Shown here: piece after piece, positions 1 to 5,478 of the stretch | How positions within the stretch are numbered: position 1 is the stretch's first letter | Layout of the letters: every line of letters begins with the position of its first letter | Assembly (NCBI GenBank): GCA_002415895.1 | Contig: DIAV01000226.1 | Span: 486-5,963, forward strand | Length of the DNA: 5,478 nucleotides | Direction: 5' to 3' | From: Anaerolineales bacterium UBA5069 | GTDB lineage: Bacteria > Chloroflexota > Anaerolineae > Caldilineales > Caldilineaceae | The notes under the pieces: model-generated | Database searches by the model: none | What the model was told of the DNA's origin: nothing | What the model saw: the letters and a program-made list of their open reading frames with translations, nothing else | Translations under genes and position numbers: made by a program

Positions 1-1619
<1,619 letters not shown>

Positions 1620-1628
1620 GGGCGTGGA

Positions 1629-1632
1629 CTCC
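1629..1632 (-). promoter_or_regulatory. Ribosome binding site of proS
   Basis: GGAG on the minus strand, 9 bases before the ATG at 1619. It would be 15 bases from the second in-frame ATG (codon 3), so it favours the upstream start. Confidence 0.6.
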
Positions 1633-1635
1633 AGA

Positions 1636-1651
1636 GTGAAGAAGTGAAGAA
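1636..1651. repeat. Short tandem repeat GTGAAGAA x2
   Basis: Two adjacent copies of GTGAAGAA (plus-strand reading), followed by a run of A, in the 64-base gap upstream of proS. On the transcribed minus strand this is a CT-rich stretch with TTTTTT. No GC-rich hairpin precedes the T run, so I do not call it a terminator. Confidence 0.5.
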
Positions 1652-1652
1652 A

Positions 1653-1682
1653 AAAGTAGTCAGGTGGTTAGGGCGACGTCAA
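1653..1682 (-). promoter_or_regulatory. Possible weak sigma70 promoter for proS
   Basis: On the minus strand TTGACG (1682-1677) is followed after 18 bases by TACTTT (1658-1653). The -35 box matches the consensus at five of six positions, the -10 at only three. It lies between the stop of the DUF6273 gene and the start of proS and would give a leader of about 27 bases. It is a weak match found by eye and could be chance. Confidence 0.25.
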
Positions 1683-1683
1683 T

Positions 1684-2343
1684 TCAATCGAGTTTGAGGT
1701 TGATCACGGGGCGCACGCCGTAGCCGTTGCGATTGACGCGCGCATAGCCGCGCAAGCTGCCGTAGAGGCCGACAAACGCCGCGCGTGCTGGACTGCTGGG
1801 CTGGTTTCTCAGCCACCACCACGACACACCATGCTGCGCGCCCTCTGCGGCAATATATCCGTCGCCCACTTTGCCGTGGTAGACAAACAAGCGGCAGCCA
1901 TCGGCCTTTTTGGCTTTGGCGTATTCAGTTCCGACTGCACGACGCTTTGTGTCGAAAGTATCCTTGGCGAGTGTCTTGGTCAGTTCTCTCATCTCGGCAA
2001 TGCTGAATAGAAAAACCTTATCCTCGGTGTCGGGGCTGCCTGCGCCGTTGTCTGTACAGCAAGTTGTGCTAATGCGTGCCCTTTCGGCGGGCGTAAAGGC
2101 AGCCTCATAAAACGCTTTGTTGAGCCACGCCCGCAAGTCACAGTCGCGCCAGCTCGTATCTACAAACGCACAGTGATACCGCCTGCAATCCAGAATATGT
2201 TCGCTGATCAGGAGCAGTTCGTTTCCGGTCTTTTGCAGCACCCGCCATGCAATCGGCGCACTCTCTGCGCCCTCCGCTGTTTGCGGCCAGGCGCCGAAAT
2301 GGATGATTGCGCCGGGTCTCGCGCCCATGAGGATTACGTTCAT
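1684..2343 (-). CDS. DUF6273-domain protein, function unknown
   Basis: A 219-residue protein that I match from memory to the DUF6273 family. The recognisable pieces in order are HFGAWPQ (15-21), IAWRVL (31-36), LLISEHILDCRRY (44-56), the W-x-x-C-x-LRAWLN block (65-75) with FY at 78-79, PDTEDKVFLFSIAE (104-117), WWWLRN (175-180) and the terminal GYGVRPVINLKL (207-218). The family's biochemical function is not known to me; the C-terminal WWLR...GVRPV pattern recalls C-type-lectin-like or formylglycine-enzyme-like folds. No signal peptide or membrane segment is visible, so it is probably cytoplasmic. It has six cysteines (53, 58, 68, 95, 96, 150). Five of 18 arginines use AGA or AGG, while proS, thioredoxin and the ligase show none and osmC one, suggesting a different origin. 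The start is 28 bases after the thioredoxin stop, with no clear Shine-Dalgarno; an in-frame TAG lies just upstream. M6 is an alternative start. Confidence 0.8.
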   Translation of the reverse strand: MNVILMGARPGAIIHFGAWPQTAEGAESAPIAWRVLQKTGNELLLISEHILDCRRYHCAFVDTSWRDCDLRAWLNKAFYEAAFTPAERARISTTCCTDNGAGSPDTEDKVFLFSIAEMRELTKTLAKDTFDTKRRAVGTEYAKAKKADGCRLFVYHGKVGDGYIAAEGAQHGVSWWWLRNQPSSPARAAFVGLYGSLRGYARVNRNGYGVRPVINLKLD

Positions 2344-2371
2344 AGCTACAATTTGCAGTCGCTATGTTGCA

Positions 2372-2758
2372 TTACGTATTCAGCAGGCGCGCTGTTTCGC
2401 GCTTGAGGGTGTTGTAATCCGTGACGCCCACAACGCGGTGCACCTCAACGCCGTCGCGCAAATAGAGCAGTGTGGGCAATCCCATGACATCGTACGCTTC
2501 GCTGGTGTCGGGATTCTCGTCCACATCCAGCGCGAGCACTTGCAGTTGCTCGGCAAAGTCGCGCGCCAGGAACTCCACATAGGCGGACATGATCGTGCAG
2601 GGCTGGCACCAATCAGCCCAGAAGTCCACCACGATGAGCCCCGGCGCCTGTATGCGCGCGTCCCACGTGGCGTCGGTCACTTCGCCCGGCGTGGGGCGCT
2701 GATCTTCAGCGGGTGGGGGTGTGGGCTGGGGCTTGCTTCCAAAGAGACGCTTCAACAT
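2372..2758 (-). CDS. Thioredoxin-fold protein with WCQPC active site
   Basis: A 128-residue thioredoxin, likely a cytoplasmic thiol-disulfide oxidoreductase reducing protein disulfides. The core spans about residues 25-128: VVDFWADWCQPC at 43-54 contains the active-site C51 and C54 and the buried acidic D45 (equivalent to Asp26 of E. coli thioredoxin), and GLPT at 93-96 supplies the cis-proline P95. The dipeptide between the cysteines is Gln-Pro instead of the usual Gly-Pro, a change expected to affect redox potential or partner choice. Residues 1-27 form a hydrophilic, proline-rich extension absent from the roughly 108-residue canonical protein; it is not a signal peptide. The gene starts 8 bases after the osmC-like stop, with AGGT overlapping that junction as a modest ribosome binding site, so the two are very probably co-transcribed and perhaps translationally coupled. 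Which reductase or substrate it uses cannot be told from this window. Confidence 0.93.
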   Translation of the reverse strand: MLKRLFGSKPQPTPPPAEDQRPTPGEVTDATWDARIQAPGLIVVDFWADWCQPCTIMSAYVEFLARDFAEQLQVLALDVDENPDTSEAYDVMGLPTLLYLRDGVEVHRVVGVTDYNTLKRETARLLNT

Positions 2759-2766
2759 GCGCGTAC

Positions 2767-3183
2767 CTACGCTGCTGCCTTCTCGGCCACGGGGGCGCGG
2801 ATCTCGAAGTCATGCGTTATGGTGGCCACGCCCTTGAGGGTTGCGTACACACTGCAGTACTTCTCCACACTCAGGTCAATCGCGCGGGCTAGCTTGCCTT
2901 CATCCAGGTCTGCACCTGTCACAATGAAGTGCATGTGCACGGTCTCCCACTTCCTGGGGATCTCGGCTGCGCGCTCTCCCGAGAGGACGACTTCCAAGCC
3001 ATCCACTTGCATGCGTTGCTTCTTCGTAATGTCGATCACGTCAATGGCGGCGCAGCCACCCAGGCCCAGCAGCAGCATCTGCATGGGGCCCACACCGGCG
3101 GCGCCACCGGCCATAACCACATTCTGGCCGTTGTCCGCCGTACCCAGATAGGTCTTGTCTTCAATCCACTTAACACGCGTCAT
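2767..3183 (-). CDS. OsmC family protein, YhfA-like
   Basis: A 138-residue OsmC/Ohr superfamily protein. By memory it resembles E. coli YhfA closely: RVKW near the N-terminus, GGCAAIDVIDI (42-52), HFIVTG (85-90), and AIDLSVEKYCSVYATL (101-116). The two family cysteines are present, C44 and C110. In characterised OsmC and Ohr proteins this pair reduces organic hydroperoxides, but the physiological role of the YhfA branch is not settled, so peroxidase activity here is inference. The protein should be cytoplasmic and act as a dimer, as the family does. The open frame extends upstream to 3543, but the extra 120 residues are cysteine-rich, unlike the family and cover the promoter region, so I place the start at ATG 3183. 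AAGGA lies 12 bases upstream, slightly far; an ATT start two codons earlier would be better spaced but is rare. It is first in the minus-strand operon, followed 8 bases later by thioredoxin. Confidence 0.93.
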   Translation of the reverse strand: MTRVKWIEDKTYLGTADNGQNVVMAGGAAGVGPMQMLLLGLGGCAAIDVIDITKKQRMQVDGLEVVLSGERAAEIPRKWETVHMHFIVTGADLDEGKLARAIDLSVEKYCSVYATLKGVATITHDFEIRAPVAEKAAA

Positions 3184-3269
3184 CTGAATGATATTTCCTT
3201 TGCAAAATGTTGTGCGGCGCACGAAATACCGGCGCTGTGCTGGTATCAGTGCTGTGGGACTGCAAAACG

Positions 3270-3307
3270 CACCAGCGAGTCTTGCGAGCCACTGGTCCTC
3301 ACTGGTG
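3270..3307 (-). repeat. Inverted repeat in the osmC operon leader
   Basis: Plus-strand arms CACCAGCGAG (3270-3279) and CTCACTGGTG (3298-3307) pair at 9 of 10 positions, and the tenth is a G-U wobble in minus-strand RNA. The loop is 18 bases. Within it ACTGGT at 3291-3296 repeats the ACTGGT at 3301-3306 at a 10-base period, so the CTGGT arm could pair in two ways. In the minus transcript the stem is followed by CGUUUUGC, a short U run. It may be a leader hairpin or attenuator, or a protein-binding site; nothing in the sequence decides this. Confidence 0.5.
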
Positions 3308-3336
3308 TGTGCGATACCCCCATGCGCGTCCGAGTG

Positions 3337-3366
3337 AGTATAGAATTTGCAGGGTAGAGATGTCAA
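3337..3366 (-). promoter_or_regulatory. Sigma70-type promoter for the osmC-trx-DUF6273 operon
   Basis: On the minus strand a perfect -35 box TTGACA (3366-3361) is followed after 18 bases by TATACT (3342-3337), five of six to consensus. The predicted start of transcription is near 3330, giving a leader of about 147 bases before the ATG at 3183. This is the best promoter match in the window. It was found by eye and no start site is measured. Confidence 0.7.
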
Positions 3367-3374
3367 AAGGGCTG

Positions 3375-3383
3375 TGTTATAAT
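3375..3383 (+). promoter_or_regulatory. Extended -10 promoter towards the acyl-CoA ligase
   Basis: TGT followed by a perfect TATAAT (3378-3383) gives the extended -10 pattern TGnTATAAT. No good -35 box lies 16-19 bases upstream (TAGAGA at 3355-3360 for a 17-base spacer), which is tolerable for an extended -10 promoter. Transcription would start near 3390, leaving a leader of about 300 bases. Its -35 region falls inside the minus-strand promoter. Confidence 0.6.
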
Positions 3384-3445
3384 TGCAGACGCTTCGTTCA
3401 CTGCATGGGGCAGCCTCTCCACTCTCACAACAGAACCGGAACCCT

Positions 3446-3481
3446 GTGCAGTTATCCTGCGCGCTCACGCGGACGCTGCAC
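3446..3481 (+). repeat. Compound stem-loop in the ligase leader
   Basis: Outer arms GTGCAG (3446-3451) and CTGCAC (3476-3481) are perfectly complementary. Inside, TCC (3455-3457) pairs with GGA (3471-3473) and GCG (3459-3461) with CGC (3468-3470), with a six-base loop. No U run follows, so it is not a classical terminator. I do not recognise the structure. Confidence 0.35.
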
Positions 3482-3607
3482 GCCACCCTGCGCATGAGTT
3501 GCATGTCACAGTTGCTGTACGCAACGCCTGCACTGTTCCGCATTGTTCATGCACGTCAATCCATTGCTTCCCAACTCGCATTTGTTCATTGGAATCAACC
3601 GCAGATC

Positions 3608-3649
3608 GGATGGTGCACAAACGCGGCAGAGCGGCCGCTCGGTGCATCC
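3608..3649 (+). repeat. Palindromic element upstream of the ligase start
   Basis: A perfect 12-base palindrome GAGCGGCCGCTC at 3629-3640 is enclosed by GGATG (3608-3612) and CATCC (3645-3649), which are complementary; GGTGCA also occurs twice, at 3612-3617 and 3641-3646. It lies about 40 bases before the ligase ATG, where it could act as an operator or a leader structure. The role is unknown and the outer pairing is short. Confidence 0.35.
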
Positions 3650-3677
3650 CCGACTTCCCCTCGAACACCAAGTTCAC

Positions 3678-3682
3678 AGGAG
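3678..3682 (+). promoter_or_regulatory. Ribosome binding site of the acyl-CoA ligase
   Basis: AGGAG, 5 bases before the ATG at 3688. It fixes the start: the open frame continues upstream to an ATG at 3499, but that extension has no family resemblance and no comparable signal. Confidence 0.8.
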
Positions 3683-3687
3683 AGGCC

Positions 3688-5421
3688 ATGCCATCCCCAA
3701 CGCCCTGGTTCGCCCATTATGAGAAGAGTGTTCCACAGACAATTCAAGTGCCGGACAAGTTTCTGCACGACCTGTTGATTGATTCCGCCAAGCGTTTCCC
3801 CAACAACACGGCTGTGCGCCTGGTGCTCAAGTACCTGCCCGCCGGCCTCTCCATTAGCTCGCGCATGAATTATCGCGAGCTGGACGCAGCGAGCGATCGC
3901 TTTGCCGCGGCGCTGCAGGGGCTGGGCATCAAAAAGGGTGATCGCGTCGGCATTATGCTGAACAACATCCCGCAGGGGGTGGTCTCCTTCTTCGGCATCC
4001 TCAAGGCCGGGGCCACGGTCGTCAACATCAACCCCACCTATCCCGCGCCCGAACTGAAGCACATTTTGCACGACAGCGGCGCCGTGGCAATCGTCATGCT
4101 CAGCGGTCTCGTAGAGCGCCTTGATACGATTCGCAACGACATCAGCATCAAGCATGTGATTGTGGCCGATATTGTTGATTCGCTCAGCTGGCCCTTCAAG
4201 AGCCTTGCCGCCAAGACGGTGCGTGCGTCGGGGATGATGAAGGAAGTGACCTACGGCCCCACGGTGCACCAGTTTGACGATCTGTTGGCGGGATCGCCCA
4301 GCAAGCCCAAGGCCATTGACGCCACGCCCGACGATGTGGTGCTCTTCCAATATACAGGCGGCACAACGGGCGTGCCCAAGGCGGCCATGCTTACCCATCG
4401 CAACCTCGTGGCCAACTGTCTGCAAATGGATGCGTGGTTTACGCGCGTTGAGTATGGCAAGGAGAAGGTGCTCATGGCGCTGCCCTCCTTCCATGTCTAC
4501 GGCATGACGGTGGGCATGCTCTTTGGCGTGACGCTCGGCTCGGAAATTGTGGAGGTGCCGGACCCGCGCAATACCGCCCATATCATTGAGGTCATTAGCA
4601 AGGAAAAGATCACGCTCTATCCCGGCGTGCCGGCCATGTACATTGGTCTCATCAACCACCCCAAGGCGCGCGAGTTTGACCTGCACTCGGTCAAGGCGTG
4701 CCTCAGCGGCGGCTCGGCGCTGCCCGTGGAAGTGGCGCAGCAGTTCGAGGCGATTACCGGCGGCAAACTGGTGGAAGGCTTCGGCATGACGGAATGCGCG
4801 CCCGTGGCTACAGCCAACCCCATTTACGGTGAAGTGCGCACAGGTTCAATCGGCCTGCCCGTCTCCAACACCATCTGCACCATTGTGGGGCTGGAGCCGG
4901 ACGAAAACGGCAAGTTCCACGAGCTGCCGATTGGCGAAGAGGGCGAGCTTGTTCTCAAGGGCCCGCAGGTGATGAAGGGCTACTGGCAGATGGACGACGA
5001 GACGGCCAAGACGATTGATAGCGATGGCTGGCTGCACACAGGCGACATTGCCAAGATGGACAATGATGGCTATTTCTATATTGTCGACCGCAAGAAGGAC
5101 CTCATCATTGCCAGCGGCTTCAACATCGTCCCGCGCGAAGTTGAGGAAGTGCTTTTCCAGCATCCCAAGGTGATGGAAGCAACAGTCGTTGGCATTCCAG
5201 ACCCCAAGCGCGGCGAGACGGTCAAGGCCTACGTTGTGCTCAAGGATGGCGAAAGCTGCAACGAGGCCGAGATTCGCGCCTTCTGCAAGGAGCGCATCGC
5301 GCCCTACAAGGTGCCCGCGATTGTGGAATTCCGCAAGGAACTGCCCAAGACGCAGGCGGGCAAGGTGCTCCGCCGCCAGCTTGTGCAGGAGGAGAAGGAC
5401 AAGCAGGCTGCGCAGGCGTAA
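3688..5421 (+). CDS. Long-chain fatty acid-CoA ligase (FadD-like, ANL superfamily)
   Basis: Activates a fatty acid with ATP to an acyl-adenylate and passes it to coenzyme A, feeding beta-oxidation or lipid synthesis. The 577-residue length is normal for FadD-type ligases. Adenylation motifs appear in order: the P-loop YTGGTTGVPKAAMLTHRN (222-239), FHVYGM in the fatty-acid gate region, GFGMTE (364-369), GWLHTGD (447-453) with the ATP-ribose aspartate D453, and DRKKDLIIASGFNI (467-480) with R468 and the hinge D467. The C-terminal domain follows, with the catalytic lysine K559 in PKTQAGKVLRRQL. No key residue is missing. The N-terminus is soluble with no signal peptide; such enzymes are cytoplasmic or loosely membrane-associated. 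Medium- or long-chain preference cannot be read from sequence, and other carboxylic acids remain possible. It is transcribed divergently from the osmC operon behind a leader of about 300 bases. No other plus-strand gene is visible in the window. Confidence 0.95.
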   Translation: MPSPTPWFAHYEKSVPQTIQVPDKFLHDLLIDSAKRFPNNTAVRLVLKYLPAGLSISSRMNYRELDAASDRFAAALQGLGIKKGDRVGIMLNNIPQGVVSFFGILKAGATVVNINPTYPAPELKHILHDSGAVAIVMLSGLVERLDTIRNDISIKHVIVADIVDSLSWPFKSLAAKTVRASGMMKEVTYGPTVHQFDDLLAGSPSKPKAIDATPDDVVLFQYTGGTTGVPKAAMLTHRNLVANCLQMDAWFTRVEYGKEKVLMALPSFHVYGMTVGMLFGVTLGSEIVEVPDPRNTAHIIEVISKEKITLYPGVPAMYIGLINHPKAREFDLHSVKACLSGGSALPVEVAQQFEAITGGKLVEGFGMTECAPVATANPIYGEVRTGSIGLPVSNTICTIVGLEPDENGKFHELPIGEEGELVLKGPQVMKGYWQMDDETAKTIDSDGWLHTGDIAKMDNDGYFYIVDRKKDLIIASGFNIVPREVEEVLFQHPKVMEATVVGIPDPKRGETVKAYVVLKDGESCNEAEIRAFCKERIAPYKVPAIVEFRKELPKTQAGKVLRRQLVQEEKDKQAAQA

Positions 5422-5434
5422 CAACAAGCACTTT

Positions 5435-5461
5435 GACGCAAAGACGCAAAGAAGACGCAGA
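5435..5461. repeat. Tandem GACGCAAA-type intergenic repeat
   Basis: GACGCAAA at 5435-5442 and 5443-5450, then after GAA a variant GACGCAGA at 5454-5461. The reverse complement (TTTGCGTC repeated) is a motif I recognise from non-coding gaps of many environmental bacterial genomes, where it is often mis-annotated as a short protein ending in SLRLCV-like text. It begins 13 bases after the ligase stop and may continue past the right edge. No hairpin terminator is visible here. Confidence 0.6.
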
Positions 5462-5478
5462 GAACAGCAACAGCAAGA

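Larger units (their letters stand above)
3184..3687. other. Divergent intergenic region between the osmC-like gene and the acyl-CoA ligase
   Basis: 504 bases without a convincing gene. It holds two overlapping divergent promoters (3337-3383), an inverted repeat in the left-hand leader (3270-3307), and two dyad elements in the right-hand leader (3446-3481 and 3608-3649). Open frames crossing it in several directions are rich in Cys, His and Arg, lack family resemblance and contradict each other, so I treat the stretch as non-coding. I do not recognise a known riboswitch or T-box in either leader. Confidence 0.7.

Noticed and set aside
1649..1660. The T run (minus strand) upstream of proS as an intrinsic terminator
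   Set aside because: No GC-rich hairpin precedes it, so read-through from the DUF6273 gene into proS remains possible.
1684..2343. A diversity-generating retroelement target, because the C-terminus resembles variable C-type-lectin proteins
   Set aside because: No reverse transcriptase and no template repeat of the C-terminal coding region is visible in the window, and DUF6273 explains the motifs.
2303..3151. A plus-strand open frame of 282 codons
   Set aside because: It lies antisense to the thioredoxin and OsmC-like genes, both of which have intact catalytic motifs. Its product is low-complexity and unlike any family I know.
3291..3307. A FadR-like operator, because ACTGGTC resembles half of the gammaproteobacterial site
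   Set aside because: Only one half matches and the second box is a direct, not inverted, copy. The organism also does not look gammaproteobacterial.
3184..3543. An N-terminal extension of the OsmC-like protein by 120 residues
   Set aside because: The extension is cysteine-rich, absent from the family and runs through the best promoter in the window. The ATG at 3183 aligns with the N-terminus of YhfA-type proteins.
3499..3687. An upstream start for the acyl-CoA ligase, adding 63 residues
   Set aside because: AGGAG sits 5 bases before ATG 3688, and the extra residues are Cys/His-rich with no resemblance to acyl-CoA ligases.
3595..4686. A minus-strand open frame of 363 codons
   Set aside because: It is antisense to the acyl-CoA ligase and its His/Arg-rich product has no recognisable motif.
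5240..5476. A minus-strand open frame whose start reads like LRLCV
   Set aside because: It begins in the intergenic repeat and continues antisense to the ligase C-terminus. This is a known kind of spurious call.

Overview
The window looks like ordinary bacterial chromosome, fairly GC-rich (my estimate by eye is high fifties percent). Protein style and the short intergenic repeat motifs would fit a Chloroflexota-type bacterium, but that placement is an inference from memory of similar proteins and was not tested. Five protein genes can be supported. Four lie on the minus strand in the order osmC-like, thioredoxin, DUF6273-like, proS, reading from high to low coordinates. One, an acyl-CoA ligase, lies on the plus strand. 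No RNA gene, CRISPR array, insertion sequence or phage module is visible.

Layout: 1-1619 (minus) is prolyl-tRNA synthetase, cut off by the left window edge roughly 30-40 residues before its end. 1684-2343 (minus) is a DUF6273-type protein of unknown function. 2372-2758 (minus) is a thioredoxin with the unusual active site WCQPC. 2767-3183 (minus) is an OsmC/YhfA-like protein with both conserved cysteines. 3184-3687 is a 504-base divergent intergenic region. 3688-5421 (plus) is a complete FadD-like long-chain fatty acid-CoA ligase. 5422-5478 holds tandem copies of a GACGCAAA-type intergenic repeat.

The intergenic region carries the best regulatory signals. A strong sigma70-type promoter points left (TTGACA, 18-base spacer, TATACT) and would start the osmC-trx-DUF6273 operon, possibly reading on into proS. 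An extended -10 promoter (TGT TATAAT) points right towards the ligase. Their polymerase footprints overlap, so the two directions may compete. Both predicted transcripts have long leaders (about 150 and 300 bases) with inverted repeats.

Functionally, the osmC-like and thioredoxin genes are 8 bases apart and form a plausible thiol-redox pair. The DUF6273 gene between them and proS uses AGA/AGG arginine codons that its neighbours almost never use, which suggests later insertion. I do not see a clearly new biological system here. The most uncertain and therefore most interesting items are the DUF6273 gene in this operon and the overlapping divergent promoters with structured leaders.
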